Shown one piece after another: positions 10,809 through 20,313 of a stretch of 64,000 bases of DNA. Position 1 is the first letter of the stretch. Each line of letters starts with the position of its first letter. The stretch is from the NCBI GenBank assembly GCA_951640165.1, contig OX621254.1, forward strand, positions 25,704,001 through 25,768,000, written 5' to 3'. Below the pieces are notes generated by a model. The model was not told the origin of the DNA. It made no database searches and was given only the letters and a program-made list of their open reading frames with translations. The stretch is from Pseudoips prasinana. Taxonomy: Eukaryota > Arthropoda > Insecta > Lepidoptera > Nolidae. Position numbers and translations under genes: made by a program.

Positions 10809-11013
10809 TAAATGCTCTCACCCGCAAGTGATTGGCGAGGTTAAGCAACTAGGCTCGAGGTCAATCCATAGATGGGTGACCACCAAAGTGGTTATATTTC
10901 TGAGCGTCTCCGTGTTTCAGAGGGCACGTTAAGCTGTCGGTCCCGGTTGTCTCTGTTAGGCAACAGTCGTTAAGCCATATCAGCGGCCTTTTAGGCGGCT
11001 TGAAGAACTCTTA

Positions 11014-11459
11014 GGGTGCTTTTCCACCAGAGAAGTGCTATACTACGTTGCTATGGACGCGTGCTATAGATGCGTGCTATGGATGTGTGCTATGGATGCT
11101 TGCTATGGATGTGTGCTATGTATGTGTGCTATGGATGTGTGCTATGGATGTGTGCTATGTATGTGTGCTATGGACGCGTGCTATAGATGTATGCTATGGA
11201 CGCGTGCTATAGATGTGTGCTATGGATGTGTGCTATGGACGTGTGCTATAGATGTGTGCTATGGACGTGTGCTATAGATGTGTGCTATAGATGCGTGCTA
11301 TAGATGCTTGCTTTAGATGTATGCTATAGATGCGTGGTATGGATGCCTTCTATAGGTCGTCGCGGGAGGTGTAGGTATGTGCAGAGCAGAGTACCTACTA
11401 TAGAAATGAACTAAACGAGTCGAGCGGTATAGCAACATCTCCGGTGGAAAGGCACCCTT
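11014..11459. mobile_element. Harbinger-like MITE with internal 12-bp minisatellite
   Basis: Terminal inverted repeats 'gggtgcttttccaccagaga' (11014-11033) and 'tctccggtggaaaggcaccc' (11439-11458 region) match at 17 or more of 20 positions. TTA flanks both sides (cttTTA-like before, TTActcc after), consistent with the 3-bp TWA duplication of PIF/Harbinger elements. The interior is mostly a 12-bp repeat (tgtgctatggay) from 11039 to about 11330, which creates a spurious 80-residue open frame. It encodes no transposase. Confidence 0.7.
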
Positions 11460-11604
11460 ACTCCGCTATACAGCTATGCTGCGAGATTGTAAACGCTTAG
11501 CTATGAAACTATATGACCATTTCCACTGAAGCTAAAATATGTAGCGGTGCGAGTAAGATTTGCTATGTCGATGCGTTGCCGCAAAGTAGCTGCTCGAGGA
11601 AGAT

Positions 11605-11944
11605 GCGCACGGTGACTCGTTTAGTTCATTTCTATAGTAGGTCCTCTGCTCTGCACATAGCTACACCTCCCGCGACGACCTATAGAAGGCATCCATACCA
11701 CGCATCTATAGCATACATCTAAAGCAAGCATCTATAGTACGCATCTATAGCACACATCTATAGCACACGTCCATAGCACACATCTATAGCACACGTCCAT
11801 AGCACACATCCATAGCACACATCTATAGCACGCGTCCATAGCATACATCTATAGCACGCGTCCATAGCATACATCTATAGCACGCGTCCATAGCACACAT
11901 CCATAGCACACATACATAGCACACATCCATAGCAAGCATCCATG
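11605..11944. mobile_element. Inverted, truncated partner of the 11014 MITE
   Basis: The reverse complement of 11035-11418 is found here, including 'cacctcccgcgacgacctat' and the 12-bp array (tccatagcacaca). With the left copy it forms an inverted repeat with arms of about 340 bp and a spacer of about 190 bp. The outer terminal repeat is missing: the array runs straight into the 5S-SINE 3' end at 11945. The 65-residue minus-strand frame here is an array artefact. Confidence 0.75.
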
Positions 11945-12069
11945 GCGGGTAACCACAGCCCATACGATAAGTAAAGCAAGTTGTAGCAACTTCTTCACTG
12001 TGGTTCTGATTACCAAACATTTACTGGCATCTTCACCACGGATTTAATTACTTATGGAAAACTTTTTGA

Positions 12070-12259
12070 CGGGCCTTTTGGTTGGCAAATGCTTGCTTTT
12101 CACGTTGCAGGTCGTGGGTTCGATTCCCACCCAGATATTTGTGTGCATGAACATGTCTGTTTGTCCTGCGTCTGTTATCTGGTTTCCATAGTACAAGCTT
12201 TGCTTAGTTTGGGATCAGATGGCCGTGTGTAAATAATGTCCCAGTATATTATTATTATA
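12070..12259 (+). repeat. SINE-A with internal deletion, plus strand
   Basis: Head with B box (gggttcgattcccac), then 'gtgtgcatgaacatgtctgt'. The segment from 'ctgagtctgggtg' to 'gtatatcag' is deleted, joining directly to 'gttatctggtttccatagta' and the ATT tail. The A box is also imperfect (tttggttggcaaatg). Confidence 0.85.
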
Positions 12260-13075
12260 TCTAGTGTATTGACTTGTTTATGCCACATGTTCTCTAGTTG
12301 TAATTCTCTCGTTTTATGAGACTCTTATCTGGCTATGTAATTCTGTCTCCCGTTTTTCTCTGGGTGGAAGTGGAGCTATTATGTTCTTAGTCCTCCTTGT
12401 ATCTTTCTGATTAAATTCATTGCAGCATTCAATATAATTTAAGCTCCGGGACATGCCTGAGCCTCAACGGTCAGTAACATTTCATTGTGTGCCACTATTA
12501 GAGGTGGTAACAAAGAAAAAGAAATAAAAAAAAAATATTCCTAACAAGTAGTAACAAACACAGAAAATCCTTAACTTAAAACTTTAACATCGAAGATAAA
12601 ATTACGTTTAATTCACAAAGGAATTCATTTGGAAACATGCAACATTATTATTACAAGCTAGGAAAGCCGTCTGTCTCAGCAAATGCTAAATAATTACTGT
12701 AACGCTGATCTTCCGATAGAGCTTAAAAGACGACAATTAGAGTCTGTGATACTGTTAATTAGTATACGAGTAGCGTTTAGTTGCGACCCCAACCACTGTC
12801 AGTGTCATCAAACAGAATATAATTATACAAAATCAAATAACATCATTGCTGTGAGCATAGTTGGTTATAACCTCTTTGGTTGTGACTGTCTACTTACCAA
12901 TACTGTCAAAGTATAAAAAAATATGAAATATAACGAAAACAATTTAAAATAAGACATCCATATTCATGTTTTTCCTTTAAATGGTATATTTTTTATAGTT
13001 AGTTTAATAAATAAAACTGCTTTTACCAATGCGTCCCACGTCTAGTATTTTTGGGACCCATATAAAGTTGTTTTG
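12260..13075. other. AT-rich stretch with one repeat fragment, no supported gene
   Basis: At 12391-12490 the sequence shares about 100 bp with 2534-2640 (ccttgtwtctttctrattaa, gggacatgcctgagcctca). The rest shows no repeat that I can match elsewhere in the window. The 77-residue frame at 12683-12916 has several cysteines but no motif I recognise. Confidence 0.4.
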
Positions 13076-13295
13076 TGTTTGAGTACGTGAATTGCATGTT
13101 TGCAAAGTCCCCGCGAAACATAAATTTATTTCATGAGGCAGTGCCCGTATGTTTCGAGTTTGACAGGAAAACTATTTGGGTATAAATATAAATGGTTGTT
13201 CGGAATCTAATTGTGCTTTGTGTCCATTAATTGCATGTCTGTAACACACCCGCTATACAAGGATTTATTTCCGTAGTGCGGGCGTTTTAAAACCA
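13076..13295 (+). repeat. SINE-C tail fragments
   Basis: Two degraded segments, 'tgagtacgtgaattgcatgt' to about 13135 and 'ttgtgtccattaattgcatg' to about 13290, follow the same layout: a coding-strand 'gtgtc...ttgc' segment, a 'ccgc' cluster, then 'ggatttatttcc' and a 'cgtagtgcggg'-like end. They resemble the tail of the SINE-C copy at 55273-55432. Confidence 0.4.
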
Positions 13296-13693
13296 AACAA
13301 AACAAAATACTAGACTATAAAGCATAAAAACTTGCTTGAATTGCGTGTAAATATTAAAAACACTCAGTATCTTAATAGAGTTCTAAAACAGAAAATTCAG
13401 TTATTTTTTTGATTAATTAAATTGTTTGGTTTACAACAAAATATTAATGCAAAAAAATGATAATTTGCTAACAAGAAAAGTATGAAAAGTAAAATTTTAA
13501 ACATTTAATTTGTATTGAAGCGTGCTTTATATAAGTGTTCTGAGAAAATATTATTCTACTATTCTGTGTGTAAATTTAAAATATTCTTTATTTCTTATTT
13601 TAGTTAAATATCCTCGTTTAACGAAGTAACAAAACTCTGCAGGTTTTATCCTGGATCACATTATGCATAATAGAGAATTAATATTCATATGAC

Positions 13694-13943
13694 GGTCACC
13701 ATAGCCTAGTTGGTAGTGGCCTACGAAGCTGGTGGTCCTGGGTTCGAATCCCGGTAAGTGCAAATATTTGTGTGATGAGCACGAATATTTGTTTCTGAGT
13801 CATGGATGTTTTCTATGTATATAAGTATTTATCTTTCTATATAAGTATGTATATCGTCGCCTGGTACCCATAGTACAAGCTTTGCTTAGTTTGGGGCTAG
13901 GATGATCTGTGTGACATTGTCCCCAAATATTATTATTATTATA
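13694..13943 (+). repeat. SINE-B, plus strand, nearly full length
   Basis: Starts 'ggtcaccatagcctagttgg' and carries a good B box (gggttcgaatccc), the 'gtgatgagcacgaatatttg' region and 'cgtcgcctggtacccatagt', ending in an ATT run. The D-loop region is shortened (gtagtggcctacgaagctgg; 'ctcctgc' is missing). Confidence 0.9.
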
Positions 13944-14299
13944 TTAAGTTAGCTGTCTTTGGAAAACTAAAAATCTATACTAAAATTCATCTTTGCGCCC
14001 AACTAGATAACTAAAGAAAGCTACGGATTAACTAGGGCAATATCCTCATCAGCGAAGATCGCGTTGTTGCCCGCAAACTTATTATAGTGACACTCGGAGT
14101 CCAAGTTAAAAACCCAAAGGCATAGTCATCTTTGGCGACGAGGTAACGGAAAATGCCCGCGCAGCAGTAATGCTTCAAGCTTCCTAGTTCAAAAAAGATG
14201 ATGCAAGTGGTGAATGTCTTATCAACAAGCGCTTGGAATCTAAACTATAGGGAACTTGCGGGTGACACTGAAACAACGTCAATTCTGCACGGTATGTTT

Positions 14300-14700
14300 A
14301 ATGCGACTGACTGACGCGATCGTTATATCGAGCATATGGATATACCGACATTATAGAATCAAGGTTCGAATCTCGGAGAGGGAAATCGAATTCTTCAAAT
14401 TGTGATGTGTGTGGTGTTATTGAAGATTTGCATCACATGTTGGTGAAATGTGTCCGTTACGATATCGATCGTAGAGCTCCTTAGAACATCTTTACACTTG
14501 AGCAGAACTAATGTGGGTATGTTTCACGAGATGTTGTCCTCTCCTGTGTCTGAAGCCGCTAAAGGCATGTATTGCCTGTTTATGCTATTTAGTTGTAAGC
14601 CATAACTAGTAAGTAGATTTAGTTTAAGTTAAGGTAGGTTTCGATAGAATTGACATGTATCATCATGTATAAAAAGTCCTTAAATAAATAGAAATAAAAA
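14300..14700 (+). pseudogene. LINE 3' end with C-terminal CCHC motif
   Basis: One frame around 14380-14460 reads CDVCGVIEDLHHMLVKC, a Cys-X2-Cys-X7-8-His-X4-5-Cys knuckle like those at the C-terminus of I/R1/jockey-type LINE ORF2 proteins (family knowledge). It is followed by an untranslated-looking region and an A-rich end (aaataaatagaaataaaaaa). No reverse transcriptase is present upstream, so the copy is 5'-truncated or decayed; the clade is not assigned. Confidence 0.55.
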
Positions 14701-14736
14701 AAGAACCTCAAAGAGGGTAGTTTAACGCATGTATCT

Positions 14737-14792
14737 TATTTTATGTTTTATTTACCGAGATCTAGCTATCTCGGTAAATAAAACATAAAATA
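14737..14792. repeat. Perfect hairpin, 25-bp arms, 6-bp loop
   Basis: Arms at 14737-14761 and 14768-14792 are exact reverse complements (core 'tttatttaccgagat'); the loop is ctagct. It lies just after a LINE 3' end. There is no T-run or GC stem to suggest an RNA terminator, so it is best read as a recent inverted duplication. Confidence 0.9.
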
Positions 14793-14904
14793 GCTTTCAA
14801 TCGCCTCTCTATGCCGGAAAAGTAGTGAGTTACTATAAACTCAATCCTACTAATTTTATAATTCAAAACTACGTGACATATTTTGATAAAACTTCGTAGT
14901 TATA

Positions 14905-15282
14905 CAACATGTAACGTAATTAACGCACACCCTCAAACACCCCAATTTGAATATTTTGTTGTAAACATAATACATACACTGAATTTTTAATTTAACATGT
15001 ATATGTATATGTGTAACATGTATATGTTAGTTACTTGAATTAAAGTTTATTTTTCTTTATTTTGTATTGAATGATGGAATTTGTATGAATACAAATAAAA
15101 CTGCGATTTTAAAGTCCTATTACTTTGACTTACGATCCATTTCAATTTGTTTTGAAATAACTTTCTTAGTTTTAACTATTTGGGAATAAAAAAACGTCTA
15201 TATTAAAAATGATATAAATCGATTCAGTAAACGATTCTGAACAAACTATTTTCAGGATGTGCGTTAATTAAGTTACATGTTG
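14905..15282. mobile_element. MITE-1, Tc1/mariner-like, 378 bp
   Basis: Inverted ends 'caacatgtaacgtaattaac' and 'gttaattaagttacatgttg' continue for about 29 bp. TA dinucleotides flank both sides (14903-14904 and 15283-15284), the target duplication of Tc1/mariner elements. It has no transposase. Other copies lie at 18732-19124 (opposite orientation) and 23450-23841. Confidence 0.85.
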
Positions 15283-15295
15283 TATATCTTATATA

Positions 15296-15500
15296 GTCGA
15301 ATAACGCATAGGCTATGATTTATATAGTTAAACCGCGGGTGAAACCACGGGGCGCAGCTAGTAATATTATAAATGCGAAAGTTTGTGAGTATGGATGTAT
15401 GGATGTTTGTAACTCTCGCAAAGACTACGTTAGGGTTTGTTATGAAACTTTATTGCATTATAGCTTTTATATCTGAATAACATGTTGGCTATCGTACTAA
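15296..15500 (+). mobile_element. Hel-1 remnants (3' end, then 5' part)
   Basis: The first piece ends 'aaaccacggggcgcagctag' at about 15360. The second begins 'taatattataaatgcgaaag' and continues with a 'gtttgtgagtatggatgtat' region diverged from Hel-1. Both are old copies adjoining the composite element at 15501. Confidence 0.6.
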
Positions 15501-16018
15501 TCACGCTAATATTAGAAAGGCGAAAGTTTGTGATTGTGTGAATGTGTATGTTTGTTACTTATTCACCTCAAATCGGCGAGAGCGCTTTTGATAAAATTTG
15601 GTATAGAGTTAGCTGACACCCTGGATTAATACATAGGCTATCTATACATATAATAAAATCGTAGAAAAGTCAAAACTGTACATTGAATATTTTTTAAAAA
15701 GGTTGCTTGGGGCGTGATCTACAAACGATATCGAAGCCAAAAATATAGTTTTTAGAATTTTTGTCTGTGTGTCTGTTAGTCTGTATGTATGTCCGGGCTA
15801 AACTCAAAAAGTTCTCCATGGATTTACTTCAAATTTTGCATGAATATTACTAAGAGGTCGGGTCAACATATAGGCTACATATTATTACGCTGTCACCTAC
15901 GGGGGACAAGCAGTGATAACTTATAAAGTAAGTAAGTAAAGTAAACGCGGGTAAAACCGCGGGGCACAGCTAGTAATTTATAAAGTTTAACGCGGGTAAA
16001 ACCAAAGGGCACTGCTAG
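15501..16018 (+). mobile_element. Hel-1 carrying an inserted Hel-2
   Basis: Hel-1 starts TCACGCTAATATTAGAAAGG at 15501, breaks after 'acataggcta' at 15640, and resumes 'taatttataaagtttaacgc' at 15974, ending 'gggcactgctag' at 16018. Removing 15641-15973 restores the uninterrupted Hel-1 order seen at 26724. The break lies between A and T. The same Hel-1 position holds a Hel-2 at 46155. Confidence 0.85.
15641..15973 (+). mobile_element. Hel-2 nested in Hel-1
   Basis: Begins TCTATACATATAATAAAATC and ends 'aaaccgcggggcacagctag'. Its interior matches the other Hel-2 copies ('ggcgtgatctac', 'gtccgggctaaactcaaaaa', 'cgctgtcacctacggggga'). A small 'agtaagtaaagta' expansion lies just before the 3' hairpin. 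No coding capacity. Confidence 0.9.
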
Positions 16019-16230
16019 TATTATAAAGGCGAAAGTTTGTGAATGTGTATGTTTGTTACTTCTTCAATTTCCTGTCTTAACGGCTAGAGCGATGTTAATA
16101 AAATTTGATATGGAGTTAGCTGATACCTTGGATTAACACATAGGCTATAATTCATAACGCAGGTAAATCTGCAGGGCACATCAGGTAATTTATAGATTTT
16201 AACGCGGGTGAAACCACGAGACGTAGCTAG
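16019..16230 (+). mobile_element. Hel-1, plus strand, directly following the composite
   Basis: Starts 'tattataaaggcgaaagttt' (first bases lost) and includes 'aaaatttgatatggagttag' and a duplicated 3' region: a first 'cgcaggtaaatctgcagggc' and then a second 'aacgcgggtgaaaccacgag' ending CTAG at 16230. Confidence 0.75.
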
Positions 16231-16497
16231 TTTCAAATAAAACAAAGCACTTTCTGGATTCAGTATAACTATATCAAGTAGCTAATACTGTTCAACAACA
16301 GTAACAGGGGTTGTATTTTTGAACTTTATACTATTTCTTAAAAACTGCATTAACACTAAAATGCTATGCGAAGTGCCAATAAAATTTTCCGTATTTCTGT
16401 TATTGTAGTTGGGTATAAATAATATAAAATCTAACTTTAAATATAATTATAAATAATACTAATAAAAACTCTGGTACTTGTTCGGAATCAACTTTAT

Positions 16498-16573
16498 TGT
16501 GAAGTACTGTCAACTAAATATAGATGACAGTACTTCACAAAAATGTGGTATTGTCTAATAAGACAATACCACA
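16498..16573. repeat. Two adjacent perfect hairpins
   Basis: Hairpin 1: arms 16498-16512 and 16525-16539 (15 bp, tgtgaagtactgtca). Hairpin 2: arms 16544-16556 and 16561-16573 (13 bp, tgtggtattgtct) with loop aata. They are 4 bases apart. No flanking target duplication is obvious. Confidence 0.9.
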
Positions 16574-16699
16574 GATACAAAATAAACTTAAAGACAAACG
16601 TTTTTGCAGAGGGCGCTGATGGACATAAACTATGATTTTGTGAATTGAATATCTAACAGCGCAACTTAACAAAATAATATGAAATCCAAAATATATACA

Positions 16700-16878
16700 T
16701 GTCCCGCGGTTTTACCCGCATTAAACTTTATAAATTATAGCCCATGTGTTATTGGGATATACAAGCTATATTACTACGAAGTTTGATCAAAATCGATCGG
16801 TAGTTTTTGGGTGAAAGATTAAAAAACATCCATACTCACTCCAACTTCCGCATCATGTTAATACGATAGTATGTAGAT
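16700..16878 (-). mobile_element. Hel-1-like remnant, minus strand
   Basis: Plus-strand text begins 'gtcccgcggttttacccgca' (the CTAG end is lost), then 'taaattatagcccatgtgtt', 'aaaatcgatcggtagttttt' and 'acatccatactcac', ending near 'gtatgtagattaat'. The order matches a reversed, diverged Hel-1. Confidence 0.6.
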
Positions 16879-17063
16879 TAATAAACATACACTGACTGCC
16901 TCGTTGGACGGGCCTGCACTTGAGCAAGAGGCCAGTCGAATCAACCAAAGATGCTGCGACCTTTTCCTTAGAACTATGTTAGGATAGTTTTAATATATAT
17001 TTTTCTCCAATATAGTTCTAAGTTATGTAAGAAAAAAAAAAGCAATAATATTAAAATTATTAT

Positions 17064-17655
17064 ATATCTTCTCGTCCCAAATACCGCAGTGTCTCAAGTC
17101 AAAAGTCTTCGACCAGTGGGTGTTGCCAGTGATCACTAACGGCCCTTACAACTGCACGCTTAAAGAACTGATGGAGGCTACTCATAATGCGATTCTCGTG
17201 GCCAAGTTCTGGGCGGACACAATTTAGATTGCCATCGACTCGCTAAGAAGAAGACTAACGGAACAGAGGCGTAGTCGCTCACTATGGGCCTTATCAAGCG
17301 GCTCAAGGTCACCCAAAGAGCAATGGAAATGGCTATACTATAAGTTTTCCTGAATCCCGAATCAGAAATGCTGAGATCCGCAGGCGAACCAAAGTAACCA
17401 ATATAGCAGTAAGAATTGCCAACCTGAAGTGGCAGTGAGCAGGGCACATAGCTCGTAGAGCCGACGGCCGCTGGGGCAGAAAGGTTCTTGAGTGGCGACC
17501 ACGAACCGGAAGACGCAGCGTGGGCAAGCCTCCTACATGATGGACCGATGATCTTGTGCGGGTCGTTGAAAATAGCTGGATGCGGATAGCGCAAGACTGG
17601 CAATTGTGGAGATCTTTGTCCAGCAAAGGTCGTCTTTCGGCTGATATGATGATGT
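17064..17655 (+). pseudogene. 5'-truncated RTE LINE, plus strand
   Basis: Corresponds to the C-terminal third of the RTE at 58122-60972. It has 'gtctcaagtcaaaagtcttc', 'gaccagtgggtgttgccagt', 'tcgctcactatgggccttat' and 'gacggccgctggggcagaaa', ending 'ggctgatatgatgatgttga'. Stop codons and frame breaks occur. The 141- and 131-residue minus-strand frames here are antisense artefacts. Confidence 0.8.
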
Positions 17656-18121
17656 TGATTAAAATTAGCTTACTTGTATAACCGGCGACAGTATCTGTTA
17701 TTTTCTTTAATAAAATATGAATAAACACCTAAACTACAGTTAATAATGTTAGGCTATATATAGAGTTAAACTGCACACGCCTGATTACAACAATGTTGTT
17801 CGCGGTTACAGCTTTGCATTGAGTGAACTAATTTCTGTATGAAACTGGCAATCCGCCAACATTTTGTTAGTTCCTATTAATTTGCTTCTGCATTTATATT
17901 AGGTTCTGCTTAATTTGACAATGTTAATGTCTCGCCGTTGATATTATCTGCTACCCTCATCCATCAAAATGGCCTAACCCTCTCATGACTCACCGAATAA
18001 GTATAGAAATATGTATACAAATAATACCGTTTAGACCGCCGCATTAAATGACCAACTATTTAATACAACCTAATTGAGGTCGAACGTTTAGTTACCATTA
18101 TTTACTAGGTCTCAAATACGG

Positions 18122-18422
18122 GCCTACTATGCCAAATCGAACGCTAAGTACATAATCGAATGTCTAAATACGCGAACGTTCATATTCGATATTATGAACG
18201 TTCGCGTATTTAGACATTCGATTATGTTAATAAATTAAGCGAAACAGAAACAAATGAATCATTTATACCATTCATTTGTTTCGCACTATATGGTCGCAGT
18301 TGTAACCTGACCTACTTTTCTAGTAGCGAATGTTCTATTTATTAACCATTCGATATATCACAATATAATGAAGGTTCCAGTATTTAGACATTCGATTACG
18401 TGGCGTTCCATTTGATAGGCGC
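18122..18422. mobile_element. Foldback element with long internal palindrome
   Basis: Outer ends are inverted and similar (gcctactatgccaaatcgaa versus the reverse complement of the sequence ending 'ggcgttccatttgataggc'). Each continues into 'taatcgaatgtctaaatac'. Inside the left end, a perfect palindrome has 35-bp arms at 18150-18184 and 18193-18227 with an 8-bp loop. A second, imperfect hairpin lies at about 18239-18285 (gcgaaac ... gtttcgc). No coding capacity; superfamily not assigned. Confidence 0.6.
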
Positions 18423-18731
18423 TTCCGCTCATATACACCTATTATAATTATTTATTATATTTTGTTTTATACAAACTCAAAATTACTATACTACACAGCA
18501 AGCAAATTAAAATGTCTCCTAATTTTCGTTTAGTACAGTGGTATTTTGAATGTGTTAACTTTCTAATTAATGTACAATTAATAATCTACATCCATAGAAC
18601 AACGGGCCTGTTGGCGTAGTTGGTAGGTGCTTGCCTTTCACGCCGGAGGTCGTGGGTTCGATTCCCACTCAGGACAGATACTTGTGTGTATGAACATGTC
18701 TGTTTGTACTGACTCTGGGTGTGATTATCTA

Positions 18732-19124
18732 CAACATGTAACTTAATTAACGCACATCCTGAAAATAGTTTGTTCAGAATCGTTAACTGAATCGATTTAT
18801 ATCATTTTTAATATAAGTAATTTTTAAAACTACTGAAATTCTTGTCATATTAACTCTGTACAGTCAAAACACATTGAAATGGACCGAAAGACAAAGTAAT
18901 AAGACTTTTAAAATCGCAGTTTAATTGTTTTCATACAAATGCGATGGCATTTGTATGAGTACAATTCTATACAAAATAAAGAAAAATAAACTTTATTCCA
19001 AGAAACTAATTTAGTAAATAACAATGCATATACATGTTAAAATAAAAATTCAGTGTATGTATTATGATTACAACATAATATTCTAATTGGGGTGTTTGAC
19101 GTTGTGCGTTAATTACGTTACATG
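18732..19124. mobile_element. MITE-1 inserted in SINE-A, reverse orientation
   Basis: Left end 'caacatgtaacttaattaac' after TA; right end '...gttgtgcgttaattacgtta' then 'catg', where the last few bases are lost. The interior is the reverse complement of the copy at 14905-15282 (for example 'aaactttattccaagaaac'). Confidence 0.8.
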
Positions 19125-19262
19125 ATAACGCCAGCACATCAAGCTACCCCAATCTGTCAAATTTCCCCAATTGAAAGTGAACCTTATGCTTGTATGATAA
19201 AGTTGAAAATCTATAAAAGAAATTTGACTGATTGCTGCTTGTGCTTGACGTGCTGGCATCTG
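19125..19262. mobile_element. MITE-2 abutting MITE-1
   Basis: The same 135-bp element as at 38976-39110: 'acgccagcacatcaagctac', 'aattgaaagtgaacc', 'gataaagttgaaaatctata', then an inverted end 'tgctggcatctg' followed by TA. Its left end lacks about 4-5 bases where it meets MITE-1 (catgaTAacgccagc), so a small deletion removed both inner termini. Confidence 0.8.
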
Positions 19263-19523
19263 TACCTATGTATTTACAAAAAAAGTAGTAAGTATATGAA
19301 GTACTTATATCAGTTATCTGGTTACCATAGTACAAACTCTGTTTAGTTTGGGATCAGATGGCCGTGTGTGAATAATGTCCGAGAATATTATTATTAGTAT
19401 TCCACCTTATTTATTTATTGTCATATTTTATACATATTTATTCTTATAAAATTGATATATAAAACAATAATATACAAATGAATACGTAAACAAAATAGCT
19501 CCCCCAGCGGCGGATCATGAGAG

Positions 19524-19762
19524 TGATAATATCTAGGGACAATGTCCAAAATTAGCCCCAAACTAAGCAAAGCTTGTACTATGGGTACCAGGCGACGATA
19601 TACATACTTATATAGATAGATAAATACTTAAATACATAGAAAACATCCATGACTCAGAAACAAATATTCGTGCTAATCACATAAATATTTGCACTTACCG
19701 GGATTCGAACCCAGGATCACCAGCTTCGTAGGCAGGAGCACTACCAACTAGGCTACGGTGAT
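19524..19762 (-). repeat. SINE-B, minus strand, nearly full length
   Basis: From 'ataatatctagggacaatgt' through 'gtactatgggtaccaggcga' to 'cgggattcgaacccaggatc' and 'ctaccaactaggctacggtg'. All diagnostic blocks are present; 'cacagatcatcct' is partly lost. Confidence 0.9.
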
Positions 19763-20105
19763 GGATAGAAAGTGCTCCTGTGTTTGCACACACACTTGTG
19801 CACTATAATATGTCCCGCGCAGATGGCTAATCTCTATTGAGATTGGCCGCCGTGGCCGAAATTCGGGTAAGACATTACTTTTATTAGCGTGACATACATT
19901 ATATCGGACAATAGGAGCGAGTGGGCGCTAAAGGCATCATCTATACTTGATCCATTACAAACGTGTGAACTTCGTCATAAATCATTTTATCGGACTTCTC
20001 GCTCGCACTTATTGGCCTAATGGAACTGTACTAGTGTTGTGTGGAACATAAAAGGACTTTGCCGATAGCCAGTTGCAAGTAGTGAGGGAAAGGAAAACGA
20101 AATAA

Positions 20106-20274
20106 TCACACTAATATTATAAAGGCGAAAGTTTGTGAGTGTGTGAGTGTGTATGTTTGTTACTTCTTCACGTCTAAACAGCTGGAAAAATTTTAATAAA
20201 ATTTGGTACAGAGTTAGCTGATATACTAGATTAACATGGGCTATAATTTATAAAGTTTAATGCGGGTAAAACGG
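20106..20274 (+). mobile_element. Hel-1, plus strand, 3' end missing
   Basis: Starts TCACACTAATATTATAAAGG preceded by A. It follows the Hel-1 order to 'aagtttaatgcgggtaaaac' and then stops before the CTAG end. Confidence 0.8.
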
Positions 20275-20313
20275 TATTGTTCAGACTGTATACTTGAAGT
20301 AAAATTATAAAGT

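Larger units (their letters stand above)
10527..11975 (+). repeat. 5S-SINE interrupted by SINE-A and by a MITE block
   Basis: Plus-strand 5S-SINE in pieces: head 'gaggcgctcatagccagat' at 10527-10545; 5S-like section and body at 10809-11013 (aagtgattggcgaggttaag, then tagatgggtgaccaccaa, tctgagcgtctccgtg, ggcaacagtcgttaag); and 3' end 'gggtaaccacagcccatacg' at about 11945-11965. A minus-strand SINE-A sits between the first two pieces and a MITE block between the last two. The uninterrupted copies at 25078 and 33045 give the joined order. Confidence 0.75.
18604..19400 (+). repeat. SINE-A split by two TA-inserting MITEs
   Basis: Plus-strand head and early body at 18604-18731: A box 'tggcgtagttggtag', B box 'gggttcgattccc', then 'gactctgggtgtgattatct'. 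The body resumes at 19263 (cctatgtatttacaaaaaaa), with 'atctggttaccatagtacaa' and an ATT tail near 19400. Everything between is MITE-1 plus MITE-2. TA remains on both sides of the insertion. Confidence 0.85.

Noticed and set aside
10809..10900. A 5S rRNA gene
   Set aside because: Only the promoter-containing middle resembles 5S rRNA; the ends do not pair and the sequence continues into a repeated SINE body.
11035..11277. 80-residue frame with repeated MCAMDACYGCVL-like units
   Set aside because: The 12-bp minisatellite inside a MITE produces it; it has no start context or family match, and its mirror image occurs at 11823-12020.
17178..17728. Minus-strand frames of 131-141 residues
   Set aside because: They are antisense to the plus-strand RTE remnant, which has the recognisable family sequence.
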